From Corynebacterium parakroppenstedtii (GTDB taxonomy: Bacteria > Actinomycetota > Actinomycetes > Mycobacteriales > Mycobacteriaceae): a stretch of DNA of 64,000 nt. A program made the translations under genes and the position numbers. Where the stretch lies: NCBI RefSeq assembly GCF_019754935.1, contig NZ_JAGSOA010000002.1, forward strand, positions 310,001 to 374,000, given 5' to 3'. Below the pieces are notes generated by a model. It did not search any database. It worked only from the letters and a program-made list of their open reading frames with translations, and was not told the origin of the DNA. Below are positions 38,408 through 48,466 of this stretch, piece by piece; the stretch's first letter is position 1, and every line of letters starts with the position of its first letter.

Positions 38408-39580
38408 ATGGCCGACCGCCACACTGGTACGCATGGTCACGTTCCCGTCATGCTGGAACGCATGGTTGAGCTGATAGCTCCCACGGTCACAGAATCATCA
38501 GAGAACTCGACACCATCCGTCATTCTCGACGGCACCCTCGGAGCTGGCGGGCACACCGAATCCTTCCTGGAGCGTTTCCCGTCGGCAATGGTTATCGGAG
38601 TCGACCGCGACAAGAAGGAACTCTCCCGGACCACTGAGCGGCTGTCTCGATTTCAGGACCGGTTCTACCCAGTACATGCCCGTTTCGACAACTTTGATGA
38701 GGCATTAGACGATGCTGATCATCCAGTTGTCGATGCCTTCCACGCGCACGGTCTCAGTGCCGGTTTCTTCGATCTTGGTGTGTCGTCGATGCAGTTAGAT
38801 CAGGTGGACCGGGGTTTTACTTATCGTGACGATGGTCCGCTGGACATGCGGATGGATACGTCGACGGGCAAAACTGCCGCCGATGTCCTTAATACGTATA
38901 GCCACGGCGAGCTGGCCCGCATCTTAAAAACATACGGCGATGAACGCTTTGCCGGGTCTCTCGCTCGCGCCATTGTTCGTGAACGTGAGAAAGAACCCTG
39001 GACCACGTCGCAGCGGTTAGTGGACCTTATCTACGCAACAATTCCGGCGTCGGCCCGCCGTCATGGGGGCCATCCAGCGAAGAGGACCTTTCAAGCTTTG
39101 CGCGTTGAGGTCAATGCTGAGCTGGATGCTTTGCGCCGCGTCATTCCGAAAGTCTGCTCCTACCTCCACCTTGGTGGCCGGGCAGTGTTCATGAGCTACC
39201 AAAGCCTTGAAGACAAAATTGTGAAGAGGGAACTGGCGGCGCTGACCGAATCGAAGACTCCTCCGGGACTTCCTATCGATCTGCCCAACAGCGCCCCCGA
39301 TTTCCACGTGGTGACGCGGGGTTCTGAAAAGGCCGATGAGCAGGAGAATAATAAGAATCCGCGCGCACATTCGGTCCGCGTCCGTGCCATAGAGCGAACA
39401 GGCTACTCGCACTCGAGCCCGCCGCCGGGCAGCACTCCGGCGAGGGCCACGGGATCATCCACCACATATTCAGCTCGATCAGAATCCCGGCACGAGGCCC
39501 ACCGAACGGGAAGAGAACACCTGGTCTCTTCCGCACAACAGAGCATTTCACACCGCGAAGACGTCGAAGGAGAACAATGA
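38408..39580 (+). CDS. rsmH: 16S rRNA (cytosine1402-N4)-methyltransferase RsmH
   Basis: SAM-dependent methyltransferase acting on 16S rRNA. It has 390 residues from ATG 38408 (AGAGGGG upstream; ATG 38393 is an alternative). [13 protein letters not shown] starts the domain, [15 protein letters not shown] is the SAM loop, [30 protein letters not shown] is typical (described by its ends), and [18 protein letters not shown] and [16 protein letters not shown] follow. The last 59 residues, after VRVRAIERT, form a Ser/Arg/His-rich tail beyond the usual end. The stop overlaps ftsL (ATGA). Confidence 0.95.
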   Translation: MADRHTGTHGHVPVMLERMVELIAPTVTESSENSTPSVILDGTLGAGGHTESFLERFPSAMVIGVDRDKKELSRTTERLSRFQDRFYPVHARFDNFDEALDDADHPVVDAFHAHGLSAGFFDLGVSSMQLDQVDRGFTYRDDGPLDMRMDTSTGKTAADVLNTYSHGELARILKTYGDERFAGSLARAIVREREKEPWTTSQRLVDLIYATIPASARRHGGHPAKRTFQALRVEVNAELDALRRVIPKVCSYLHLGGRAVFMSYQSLEDKIVKRELAALTESKTPPGLPIDLPNSAPDFHVVTRGSEKADEQENNKNPRAHSVRVRAIERTGYSHSSPPPGSTPARATGSSTTYSARSESRHEAHRTGREHLVSSAQQSISHREDVEGEQ

Positions 39581-40476
39581 CTACCTTGACGGGAGCTGGA
39601 ACAACAGCTCGAAGGGCAAGCCACGACCATGACGTCGACACCGCGGGGCGCGCCTCTACGGCGACGTTGACGCGGACCGCCACACGTGACCGACGAGCAG
39701 AAACGCCGGTTCGGGCGCGTCGGGAAGGAAATAACCTCCGCTCCTCGAGTACGTCCGTAGCGCGGAAAAAGAGGACGAGCGCCGCGAAGAGAATGGGCTC
39801 TCGTCAGGTCATTTCCGTCCGAGGCAGACGCGTCGTTTCCGAAGAACGACGAGTCAAGAGGACCACGATCCAGTTCATTGTCGTATGTATCTTGTTCATC
39901 GGCGTCGGCGTGGGCGTCACGATGTACCTTTCTGGAGTGACGACGCAACAGTCGTTCGCCATTCAGAAAGCGAAAGATCAGAAGACAACTCTGGATAACG
40001 AGTTGGAAGGACTGCATCGCGACGTCAAGAACGCAAGCTCGGACTCTGAAGTTGCCAAGAAGGCGTCGGAGGACGGCATGGTTGTGCCTGATCAGCCGGG
40101 AATTATGACCGTTAACCCCGACGGTTCCGTGGTTGAGAATAGGGCCGCCGATCCTTCAAAGACGCACGAGATTCACGACATCAATAGCGGTGCGGATCCC
40201 AAGGCGAAGGCCTCTTCGGATCCCGAGAAAACGAAAAATACGTCACGGTCTGCTACGTCTTCTTCCTCGTCAGGCCGTGACAACAACCGACCAGCGCAAT
40301 TGGCTCCGTACCAGGACAATACGGCTGGGGCAGTAGCGGCACAGGGTGATAACCAGGCTGCTAGTCAGGGTGAAGGGCTTGACCGCGAAGCTCCATTGCC
40401 TGCAGACCAGGCGGACAACGCCAACCCCGCCCCCGAAGCCGCACTGGCTGGCGATGCTGCCGTGCCGACGCCCTAG
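39577..40476 (+). CDS. ftsL: FtsL-like cell division protein
   Basis: Bitopic divisome protein, 299 residues: a basic cytoplasmic region (1-97), one membrane helix (98-120), a short heptad-like segment (about 123-165), and a long low-complexity C-terminal part rich in Ala, Asp, Asn and Pro. Sequence conservation in FtsL is low; the call rests on position between rsmH and ftsI and on the topology, which match actinobacterial FtsL. It overlaps rsmH by 4 nt. It should act with FtsQ and FtsW/FtsI. Confidence 0.85.
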   Translation: MTTLTGAGTTARRASHDHDVDTAGRASTATLTRTATRDRRAETPVRARREGNNLRSSSTSVARKKRTSAAKRMGSRQVISVRGRRVVSEERRVKRTTIQFIVVCILFIGVGVGVTMYLSGVTTQQSFAIQKAKDQKTTLDNELEGLHRDVKNASSDSEVAKKASEDGMVVPDQPGIMTVNPDGSVVENRAADPSKTHEIHDINSGADPKAKASSDPEKTKNTSRSATSSSSSGRDNNRPAQLAPYQDNTAGAVAAQGDNQAASQGEGLDREAPLPADQADNANPAPEAALAGDAAVPTP

Positions 40477-40572
40477 AACTATCTAGGACTGCTCGGACAC
40501 AGTCTGGTCTGCTGATCGTCGCAGGTCAGGATGGGTGGTGTGAGGTGAACCGGATGTGTCAGGTTGCTTGTG

Positions 40573-40578
40573 TACTAT
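40573..40578 (+). promoter_or_regulatory. Possible -10 element of an internal promoter before ftsI
   Basis: TACTAT in the context TGTACTATTT, in the 222-nt gap between ftsL and ftsI. It precedes two hairpins by about 10 nt. No -35 is clear. Confidence 0.4.
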
Positions 40579-40587
40579 TTTGCGAGG

Positions 40588-40629
40588 GTTCCGGATGCGA
40601 GTGCGGAACATCGTCCACCTTTTAGGTGG
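40588..40629 (+). other. Two tandem hairpins in the ftsI leader
   Basis: First stem GTTCCG/CGGAAC (40588-40593 with 40604-40609), second stem CCACCT/AGGTGG with a TTT loop (40615-40629). Neither has a T-tract, so they are more likely mRNA leader structure than a terminator. Confidence 0.5.
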
Positions 40630-40698
40630 CGGCAGTAATCTGTAGAAGATATGTGGTGATCAGGTAAATGAGGCTTGAGAAGGGGGACCGGAGAATCC

Positions 40699-42621
40699 AT
40701 GAGTAACAGTTCATCTCGTCGGCCCCGGAATCCCAGGACAGGCAGCTCTCCTGATGCATCGTTACGCAACAGCATGGCGGGGACGTCGTTAATAACAGGT
40801 GCCAAGGCGGCCATGCGGCGCCTCAATCTTCTTCGGGCGATCATCATCGCTTTACTGATCGTCCTTATTTTGCGTTTGGTATGGGTTCAGCTCATCATCG
40901 GGCCCAACTTGTCGTCTCAGGCTCAGGAACAGCGTCGGGTAAAAATTGCCGAACCGGCTCGACGTGGGACTATCACGGACGCCAACGGTGAGGATCTTGC
41001 CTACACAATGGAGTCATCATTGCTGTCTGTGCATCCGAACAAATTGCGCAGCTTCATGGAGAAGCGGCACGAGATTAACCCCGATAGTTACCCAGATCCT
41101 GATCAGCGCATGAAGGACATTGCCGACGATCTTCCTCGGATGATCGGTGACGACGACAAAGCGGACGATGTGAAGTCGGAGGATATTGAAAAGAAATTAA
41201 CCTCCGATGATGATTACTCCGTTCTGGTGCGAAACGTCGATCCGGATAAAGCGGAAAAGATCGTTAAGAAGTATCCAGAGATTACAGCAGAGCGGCAAGA
41301 CGTCCGCCAATACCCGAATGGTGCTATCGGCGAAAACGTTCTTGGCAAGATAAGCCAGGATGGATCGGGCCAATTCGGGCTGGAGCTCTCGCAAGACTCT
41401 GACCTTCAGGGGACGAACGGAAGTTATACCGTCGACATAGCGGCCCAAGGAATGGCAATCCCTGGTTCTCGTCGCGATGAACACCCGGCGATTGATGGCG
41501 ATAGCTATCAGCTGACCTTGGATAACGACATGCAGACCTTCGTGCAGCAGAGCCTGGAACAAGCCAAAGCCAATTCCGGTGCAGAGGACGCTAGTGCGGT
41601 GGTGCTCGACGCCAAGTCAGGCCACATATTGTCCATGGCGACGACGGGAACGATTGACCCGAACGGCGACATCGAGAAGCAGCTCAAAGAAGGCAAGCAG
41701 TTTGGGGATCGGACGATAAGTAACCCCTTCGAACCGGGATCGGTCGGCAAGGTTATTACCGCTGCTGCATCGATTGAGGACAAGAAAACCACGCCAGACG
41801 AAGTTCTGCAGGTACCAGGGTCAATTAATGACTCCGGCGTTACTGTCAAGGATGCATGGGATCACGGCGTCACTCCGTACACCACGACAGGTATTTTCAG
41901 TAAGTCGTCCAACGTCGGAACGTTGATGCTTGCGCAGCGGGTCGGGCCAGATTCGTTTAATAATTACCTGAATAAGTTCGGGATCGGACAGGCGACGGGA
42001 GTCGAACTGCCCAACGAGACCAGCGGATTTCTGCCTCCGCGCTCCCAGTGGGCAGCCGGTACATTTGCGAACCTCCCCATCGGCCAGGGCTTTTCAACAT
42101 CCCTCCTTCAGATGGCGAGCATCTATCAAACCATCGCCAATGACGGGGTGCGTATCGAGCCTCGGATAGTGAAGAGCATTAAAGACCCCGACGGCAAAGA
42201 AGTGTCCACTGACGCTCCCAGTGAAACGCGGGTGGTGAGTGCCCAGACGGCACGAACGGTCCGCAACATGTTCCGCGGGGTTGTCCAGAAGGACAGCGGA
42301 AACCAGCAGGGTACAGGCCCCGGCGCGGCCATCGATGGGTATCAAATTGCAGGTAAGACCGGAACAGCCCAACAGGTTGACCCGGACACCGGAGCATATT
42401 CCAACTCGAAATACTGGATCACTTTCGCCGGAATCGCTCCGGCCGACGATCCACGCTTCGTTGTTGCCATCATGCTGAATAACCCGGCTCGCGGCGTTCA
42501 TGGTGAAGGTGGTCAGTCGGCAGCGCCGCTGTTCCACGACATCGCATCGTGGGCGCTTAACCGCTACAACATCCCGCCGTCGAAAGAACCAGGTGACACC
42601 CTCTTGTTGCAGGCAGGGTAG
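40699..42621 (+). CDS. ftsI: Septal peptidoglycan transpeptidase FtsI (PbpB, PBP3-type)
   Basis: Class B penicillin-binding protein for septal crosslinking. It has 640 residues from ATG 40699, with CGGAG about 6 nt upstream. Cytoplasmic tail, one membrane helix (about 45-66), dimerisation domain, and transpeptidase domain with Ser348 in GSVGK, SSN at 403-405, and KTG at 553-555. No PASTA repeats follow, as expected of the actinobacterial PBP3 type. It lies in the dcw order between ftsL and murE, and may have its own promoter. Confidence 0.96.
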   Translation: MSNSSSRRPRNPRTGSSPDASLRNSMAGTSLITGAKAAMRRLNLLRAIIIALLIVLILRLVWVQLIIGPNLSSQAQEQRRVKIAEPARRGTITDANGEDLAYTMESSLLSVHPNKLRSFMEKRHEINPDSYPDPDQRMKDIADDLPRMIGDDDKADDVKSEDIEKKLTSDDDYSVLVRNVDPDKAEKIVKKYPEITAERQDVRQYPNGAIGENVLGKISQDGSGQFGLELSQDSDLQGTNGSYTVDIAAQGMAIPGSRRDEHPAIDGDSYQLTLDNDMQTFVQQSLEQAKANSGAEDASAVVLDAKSGHILSMATTGTIDPNGDIEKQLKEGKQFGDRTISNPFEPGSVGKVITAAASIEDKKTTPDEVLQVPGSINDSGVTVKDAWDHGVTPYTTTGIFSKSSNVGTLMLAQRVGPDSFNNYLNKFGIGQATGVELPNETSGFLPPRSQWAAGTFANLPIGQGFSTSLLQMASIYQTIANDGVRIEPRIVKSIKDPDGKEVSTDAPSETRVVSAQTARTVRNMFRGVVQKDSGNQQGTGPGAAIDGYQIAGKTGTAQQVDPDTGAYSNSKYWITFAGIAPADDPRFVVAIMLNNPARGVHGEGGQSAAPLFHDIASWALNRYNIPPSKEPGDTLLLQAG

Positions 42622-42697
42622 CTCAAGATTTCTACTGTTGGAAGCATCGTTTATCGCGTTATCCGTCGCCGTCTAGATCGTGATCAAGGAGATTGTC

Positions 42698-44278
42698 ATG
42701 GCAACGCTGCAAGAACTTGCAGAAATATCGGGTGGCCGCCTCATTCGGGCTGATGACCCGGACCTCGTCGTCACGGATATTGGGCTTAATGCTCAGGCTT
42801 TGCCAGAAGGGGGGCTCTTTGCCGGGGTGCCTGGGCTCCATGTTCATGGCGCACAATTTGCGGACTCCTCATCGGCAGCAGCGGTCTTGACTGATTACGA
42901 TGGGATAGAAAAGGTCACGCGTGAGGACCTACCGATTATCGTCGTTGATGATGTTCGTGCCGTGCTCGGGGCGGTGTCGTCGGCTGTTTATGATCACCCT
43001 TCCCGCGACTTGACAGTGATCGGTATTACTGGGACGGCAGGTAAAACCACCACGAGCTACATGGTGGAAGCTGCTCTCCTTCATCACGGCATTTCAACTG
43101 GGCTGATCGGTACGACGGGTACCAGGATTAATGGGGAGAAGGTTCCTTCGACTCTCACCACCCCAGAAGCTCCTAACCTTCAAGCACTTTTCGCGATGAT
43201 GAAAAAGCGTGGTGTCACGCATGTGGTGATGGAAGTTTCCAGTCACGCAATCGCGTTGGGTCGTGTATTGGGGACTCATTTCTCCGTCGCGGGATTTACT
43301 AATTTGTCCCAGGATCACCTGGATTTCCACCCCACGATGGAGGATTACTTCCAGACGAAAGCGCGGCTGTTCAAGGAGGATTCGCCCCTGCATGCGGAGA
43401 CCGCCGTCGTATGCATTGATGATCCGTGGGGGCAGAGATTAGCGACGATGCTGCCACATCCGTTCACGGTGTCGACGGAAGCTGCGTCGGAACATGACGC
43501 GTCGCTTCAGCCGGACGTGTGGGCTGGGCCATCCTCCGTCATGGATAACGGTGTGCAGACGGCCGAGCTGTACGGCTTCGGCGCGAACGGGATGACGCTA
43601 CATATACCGATGCCTGGCCGTTTTAACGTCGCTAATGCGATGTTGGCGATGGGGCTCCTCGTGAAGACCGGGATGAAAGCCGAGGACGCCATTGAGGGTC
43701 TCTCGACGGTGACCGTGCCCGGCCGGTTAGAACGTATTGATTGTGGTCAGGATTTTATGGCCGTCGTGGATTACGCCCATAAACCGGGGGCGATCGCTGC
43801 CGTCTTGGATACGCTTCGTGCACATGTGCGGGGCCGGATTGCCATCGTCGTCGGTGCCGGCGGAGATCGGGATCATTCGAAACGTCCCATCATGGGACGT
43901 GAAGCAGCGCTACGCAGCGATCTAGTTATTGTCACCGATGATAATCCGCGTAGTGAAGATCCAGCCTCGATACGCCAACAAGTGGTGGCAGGGGCGCAGG
44001 AAGTTGCTGACCATGTAGATGTTGACCGTGCGGACGAACCTCGCAATAAAGTAAAAACAGAGGGTTCGGAGCATCGGCCTACCATTCGTGAGATCGGTGA
44101 TCGCAGAGAAGCGATCCGCGCAGCAATCCAGTGGGTCCAGCCGGGTGACGCAGTTATCGTCGCAGGTAAAGGGCATGAAACTGGCCAGCTGATTGGTGAT
44201 ACAACTCATCCATTTGACGATCGGGTCGAAACGCGCCGAAGCATCGAAGATAAACTCAATAGCTCGGTGGAGAAATAA
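42698..44278 (+). CDS. murE: UDP-MurNAc-L-Ala-D-Glu:meso-DAP ligase MurE
   Basis: Adds meso-diaminopimelate to the peptidoglycan precursor. It has 526 residues from ATG 42698 with AAGGAG 7-9 nt upstream. ATP loop GITGTAGKTTTSY (109-121), then EVSSHAIALGRV near 180, and the DAP-specificity motif DDNPR (414-418). A short insert near 440-460 is variable. Followed by murF after 52 nt. DAP is the expected residue in corynebacterial walls. Confidence 0.97.
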   Translation: MATLQELAEISGGRLIRADDPDLVVTDIGLNAQALPEGGLFAGVPGLHVHGAQFADSSSAAAVLTDYDGIEKVTREDLPIIVVDDVRAVLGAVSSAVYDHPSRDLTVIGITGTAGKTTTSYMVEAALLHHGISTGLIGTTGTRINGEKVPSTLTTPEAPNLQALFAMMKKRGVTHVVMEVSSHAIALGRVLGTHFSVAGFTNLSQDHLDFHPTMEDYFQTKARLFKEDSPLHAETAVVCIDDPWGQRLATMLPHPFTVSTEAASEHDASLQPDVWAGPSSVMDNGVQTAELYGFGANGMTLHIPMPGRFNVANAMLAMGLLVKTGMKAEDAIEGLSTVTVPGRLERIDCGQDFMAVVDYAHKPGAIAAVLDTLRAHVRGRIAIVVGAGGDRDHSKRPIMGREAALRSDLVIVTDDNPRSEDPASIRQQVVAGAQEVADHVDVDRADEPRNKVKTEGSEHRPTIREIGDRREAIRAAIQWVQPGDAVIVAGKGHETGQLIGDTTHPFDDRVETRRSIEDKLNSSVEK

Positions 44279-44330
44279 AAGTAGTTATGTGCCATCACAT
44301 GTACGGGCGTAGTGAAAGAGGTAGCCAACC

Positions 44331-45860
44331 ATGATTCCCATGACGGCGGGGCGTCTCGCGGATATTACCGGCGGATATCTTGTCAATATTGACCCCGACG
44401 CGGTAGTACCAGGGCCCGTCGAATTCGATTCGCGGAAGATTGCCCCGGGTTCAGTATTTCTGGCATTGCCGGGTGCCCGGGTCAATGGCCACGATTTCGC
44501 CGCCCAAGCGATTAAAGACGGCGCTACTCTCGCCCTGCTATCACGTGATATGGGTGTACCTGCCGTCATCATTCCTCACGTTGAGCACGTGGAAACTAAT
44601 GCCACTGCGCTGGAATATGACCGTGATGGGGAAGGCGAGGCGGCATTGGCTGCTCTTAGCAAGCTGGCCCACCACACGGTCACCGAATTAGTTGCTCACC
44701 ATGGCTTACGAGTTATCGGAGTGACGGGTTCTGCCGGGAAAACATCGACAAAGGACATGATTGCGACGATCCTTCGTACGCAAGGGGAGACGGTGGCACC
44801 ACCGGGGTCCTTTAATAACGAAATTGGGCATCCCTACACGGCCTTGCGATGCACCGAATCGACGCGATTCTTAGTTGCCGAAATGAGTGCCCGCGGAATT
44901 GGCCACATCGCTCACTTGGCGCGGATTGCGCCTCCGACGATTGGTGCAGTTCTTAACGTTGGTACGGCTCATTTAGGCGAATTTGGCTCTCGAGAGGCCA
45001 TTGCCCAAGCCAAAGGTGAACTCTTCGAAGCCTTGCCGTCGGCTGACGACGGTGGCATTGCGATCCTCAACGCCGATGATCGTTTGGTATCGGGCATGGC
45101 ACCACGGACCTCGGCTCGTGTGATCACTTTTTCGGTGAAGTCTGGAGAAGCCACTGATAACCAAGCCGCAGATAACCCGAGTGGCCACGACGCTGTCATT
45201 GCCACTGATGTCGTCCTCGATAGCTCCGCCCGGGCTTCCTTTACCTTGACCATGCCGACGGGGGAGTCCGCCCCCGTGCAGCTGCAGGTGTATGGGCAAC
45301 ACCAAGTTGCGAATGCTCTCGCAGCCGCGGCCGTGGGATTCGCCGTCGGGATGTCCGTGGATGAAGTCGCCACAGCGCTGTCGCACCACACTGCGGCGAG
45401 CGCGAATCGGATGGATGTGCGCAACCGGCGTGACGGGGTCACCATCATCAACGATTCGTACAACGCGAACCCCGACTCGATGCGGGCAGGAATCGCCGCA
45501 CTGGCGTCCACCGTTCAGGCGCGCGAAGATGCCCAATCCTGGGCAGTCTTAGGCCAAATGGGTGAATTGGGAGCCTCTGCCACCGACGAGCACTACTCGA
45601 TCGGTGAAGAGCTTGGCCAACACCAGATCAACCACGTTGTTGTCGTCGGCAATGGTGTTAACCAGCGAGCTTTAGCGCACGGAGCTAAGGATTCGGGCGT
45701 TGATGTCACCCACGTGGACGACGTCGATGCAGCTGTCGATAATGTGTGGTCGTCAGTTCGTCCGGACGATGTTGTCCTTATCAAGGCTTCATACTCAGAT
45801 GGACTGTGGAGAGTCGCGGAAGGGCTTTTGTCCGGTCAGGATGAAGGGAACGGAGAGTAA
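44331..45860 (+). CDS. murF: UDP-MurNAc-tripeptide:D-Ala-D-Ala ligase MurF
   Basis: Completes the pentapeptide by adding D-Ala-D-Ala. It has 509 residues. ATP loop [14 protein letters not shown] (130-143), NNEIGHPYT near 162, [10 protein letters not shown] near 185, and [12 protein letters not shown] near 378, all typical of MurF. GAAAGAGG lies 9 nt before the ATG. Stop and mraY start share one base (TAATG), so translation is coupled. Confidence 0.97.
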   Translation: MIPMTAGRLADITGGYLVNIDPDAVVPGPVEFDSRKIAPGSVFLALPGARVNGHDFAAQAIKDGATLALLSRDMGVPAVIIPHVEHVETNATALEYDRDGEGEAALAALSKLAHHTVTELVAHHGLRVIGVTGSAGKTSTKDMIATILRTQGETVAPPGSFNNEIGHPYTALRCTESTRFLVAEMSARGIGHIAHLARIAPPTIGAVLNVGTAHLGEFGSREAIAQAKGELFEALPSADDGGIAILNADDRLVSGMAPRTSARVITFSVKSGEATDNQAADNPSGHDAVIATDVVLDSSARASFTLTMPTGESAPVQLQVYGQHQVANALAAAAVGFAVGMSVDEVATALSHHTAASANRMDVRNRRDGVTIINDSYNANPDSMRAGIAALASTVQAREDAQSWAVLGQMGELGASATDEHYSIGEELGQHQINHVVVVGNGVNQRALAHGAKDSGVDVTHVDDVDAAVDNVWSSVRPDDVVLIKASYSDGLWRVAEGLLSGQDEGNGE

Positions 45861-46957
45861 TGGTTCATATCATCATCGGCGGCGCCGTTTCTTTTATTAT
45901 TGCAATTCTTTTTACCCCGATTTTGATTCGTCGTTTTTCCGACGAAGGCCTGGGGCAGGAAATCCGTGAGGAAGGCCCGCGATCGCATTTGCGAAAGCGC
46001 GGAACTCCCACGATGGGTGGTATCGCCATCATCGTCGCCATCGTAGGTGGGTATTTTCTTGCGCACCTCGCCTCTGTTCTTACCCCGTCGAGCTACAAAC
46101 CCACAGCGTCAGGGCTGTTAGTTCTCGGCCTGACAGTCGGAATGGGTTTCCTCGGCTTCCTTGACGACTACATCAAATTGGCGAAGGCGCGGAACCTTGG
46201 CCTGAACAAAAAAGGAAAGCTGCTGGGCCAGGCCGTTCTCGCCATCGGTTTCGGTGTGCTGTGCCTCCTGTTCCTCAATGAGCATGGTCTGAAGCCCGCC
46301 TCGACGAAGCTATCCTTCGTCCGCGATATCGATACCTTTGATTTCGCAATTGGCGGCGGCATTATTGGAACCCTCATATTCCTGCTGTTCATCTACATCT
46401 TGGTGACTGCCTGGTCCAATGCCGTGAACCTTACCGACGGTCTCGATGGCCTTGCTGCAGGAACAACTGCGATCGTGATGGCCGCGTATTCCATCATGAC
46501 CTTCTGGCAATTCCGTAACTCGTGTGCCTCTAATGCGTCGGTCGCGTGCTACCAGGTGCGAGATCCCCTTGATCTCTCCATTTTGGCAGCGTGCGGATTA
46601 GGCGCGTGCCTCGGCTTCCTGTGGTGGAATGCAGCCCCGGCGAAAATCTTCATGGGCGACACCGGATCGCTGGCCCTGGGTGGACTCGTTGCCGGCTTGT
46701 CTGTGACCTCGCGGACCGAATTGCTGATGATCGTTATCGGCGCTTTGTTTGTCGCGGAAACCATCTCCGTTGTTATTCAAGTTGTCAGTTTCCGGTCAAC
46801 AGGTAAACGGCCATTCCGCATGGCACCCATCCACCACCACTTCGAAAACGGAGGATGGGCGGAAACGACCGTGGTCGTCCGCTTCTGGCTGCTCACGGCG
46901 ATGTTCGCCGTCGCTGGGGTGAGTATGTTTTACGCTGACTGGTTAGGGTGGACCTAA
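45860..46957 (+). CDS. mraY: Phospho-MurNAc-pentapeptide transferase MraY
   Basis: Transfers phospho-MurNAc-pentapeptide to undecaprenyl or decaprenyl phosphate, making lipid I. It has 365 residues with about ten membrane segments. [13 protein letters not shown] near residue 46, [21 protein letters not shown] near 98, [15 protein letters not shown] near 187, and the His-rich loop [12 protein letters not shown] near 323 are conserved active-site features. Starts at the murF stop. Confidence 0.97.
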   Translation: MVHIIIGGAVSFIIAILFTPILIRRFSDEGLGQEIREEGPRSHLRKRGTPTMGGIAIIVAIVGGYFLAHLASVLTPSSYKPTASGLLVLGLTVGMGFLGFLDDYIKLAKARNLGLNKKGKLLGQAVLAIGFGVLCLLFLNEHGLKPASTKLSFVRDIDTFDFAIGGGIIGTLIFLLFIYILVTAWSNAVNLTDGLDGLAAGTTAIVMAAYSIMTFWQFRNSCASNASVACYQVRDPLDLSILAACGLGACLGFLWWNAAPAKIFMGDTGSLALGGLVAGLSVTSRTELLMIVIGALFVAETISVVIQVVSFRSTGKRPFRMAPIHHHFENGGWAETTVVVRFWLLTAMFAVAGVSMFYADWLGWT

Positions 46958-46994
46958 TCAAACCCGAGACCCCATACGGAAAGAGAACATCATT

Positions 46995-48461
46995 ATGTCT
47001 CACGTCCAGACATCATCGTCATATCTTCCTCAACCTCAAGGCCCAGTTTGGATTGCTGGCGCTGGGGTATCGGGCCGAGGCGCAGCTGACCTAGGCACAC
47101 AACTCGGGTGGTCGGTGTGCATCATTGATAGCAACTTCACTGCAGCAAGTGAGCTTGCAGACCGCCACGGGGGATCTGCCATGACCGTCGAGGAGGCTCA
47201 TTCTCGTCTCGACGAAGCATCGCTGATTGTGACGTCGCCAGGATGGCGGCCGGACACGCCCCTATTGCACGACGCGCAGGAGCAAGGAATCCCGGTCATC
47301 GGTGACGTTGAACTGGCGTGGTGCGCCGATCGTGACGGCCGCTTTGGAGAACCACGCACCTGGTTAGCCGTCACCGGGACGAATGGTAAAACAACTGCCA
47401 CGGCGATGCTCGCATCGATGATGGCCGAATCGGGAGCAGCTGCTGAGGCAGTGGGGAACATCGGGGTAGCAGTAGGGACTGCGCTAACACAGACTCCGCG
47501 GGTCAGCGTCATGGTTGCGGAACTCTCCAGTTTCCAGCTTCACTGGTCGCCGACGCTCACCCCTGATGCCGGTGTCGTCTTAAATCTTGCAGAAGACCAT
47601 ATTGATTGGCATGGCTCGATGGACGCCTACGCGGCGGATAAAGCGCGGGTGTACCGAGGGCCGGTCATCGTCGTCAATGCAGATGATGAGCGTGTGTGCC
47701 GCGAAGCTGAGCGGCACATGGAACTTTCTTCAACCCCCTCCAGCGGTGACACTCCGGCTCGTCGTGTTATCGAATTCACGATGGGGGAGCCCGGCGCAGG
47801 CCAAGTTGGGGTGATCGACGGCAAGATCGTTGACCGCGCGTGCGTCCCCGCCCACTCAGAGGGTGTGGATATTGCAGATGCGACAAGAATTTCTCCCCCC
47901 GGTCCGGCTGGCATCGCGGACGCGCTCGCGGCCACAGCCATCGCCCGGTCACAGGGCGTGGGGCCAGACGCCATCTCTCGAGCGCTGTCTTCTTTTGTCG
48001 TCGAAAAGCACCGTGGACAAGTCGTCTATGAAGCTGGAGGCATCCGATGGATTGACAACTCGAAGGCGACCAACCCTCACGCGACGGACGCAGCTTTAAG
48101 TGCGGTGGAGTCATGCGTGTGGATTGCAGGTGGGCAGCTCAAAGGTGCCCAGATTGATGATCTCATTCACAAGAATGCCGACCGTATTTCGGCCGCGGTT
48201 GTTTTGGGGCAGGATAGAGAGATCATTCGCCAGAGTCTCGCTACCATTCATCCCCGCATTCCTTTGACCGTCATTACGTCGACCGATCCAGTGATCGCGA
48301 TGAATGAAGCCGTTCAGGCGGCATCCCGGTTGGCGCAACCTGGTGACACGGTGCTCCTCGCGCCCGCTGCCGCTAGCTTGGACATGTACACGGGGATGAG
48401 CCAGCGTGGCGACCTTTTCGCTGAAGCTGCTCGTCGTTATGGGCGCGGTACAGAAGGATAG
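46995..48461 (+). CDS. murD: UDP-MurNAc-L-Ala:D-Glu ligase MurD
   Basis: Adds D-glutamate to UDP-MurNAc-L-Ala. It has 488 residues. Rossmann-like N-terminus WIAGAGVSGRGAADLG, ATP loop VTGTNGKTTATAM near residue 125, ELSSFQLHW near 177, NLAEDHIDWHG near 196, and DNSKATNPHAT near 353. GGAAAGAG lies about 8 nt before the ATG. Only 5 nt separate it from ftsW. Confidence 0.96.
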   Translation: MSHVQTSSSYLPQPQGPVWIAGAGVSGRGAADLGTQLGWSVCIIDSNFTAASELADRHGGSAMTVEEAHSRLDEASLIVTSPGWRPDTPLLHDAQEQGIPVIGDVELAWCADRDGRFGEPRTWLAVTGTNGKTTATAMLASMMAESGAAAEAVGNIGVAVGTALTQTPRVSVMVAELSSFQLHWSPTLTPDAGVVLNLAEDHIDWHGSMDAYAADKARVYRGPVIVVNADDERVCREAERHMELSSTPSSGDTPARRVIEFTMGEPGAGQVGVIDGKIVDRACVPAHSEGVDIADATRISPPGPAGIADALAATAIARSQGVGPDAISRALSSFVVEKHRGQVVYEAGGIRWIDNSKATNPHATDAALSAVESCVWIAGGQLKGAQIDDLIHKNADRISAAVVLGQDREIIRQSLATIHPRIPLTVITSTDPVIAMNEAVQAASRLAQPGDTVLLAPAAASLDMYTGMSQRGDLFAEAARRYGRGTEG

Positions 48462-48466
48462 GGATC

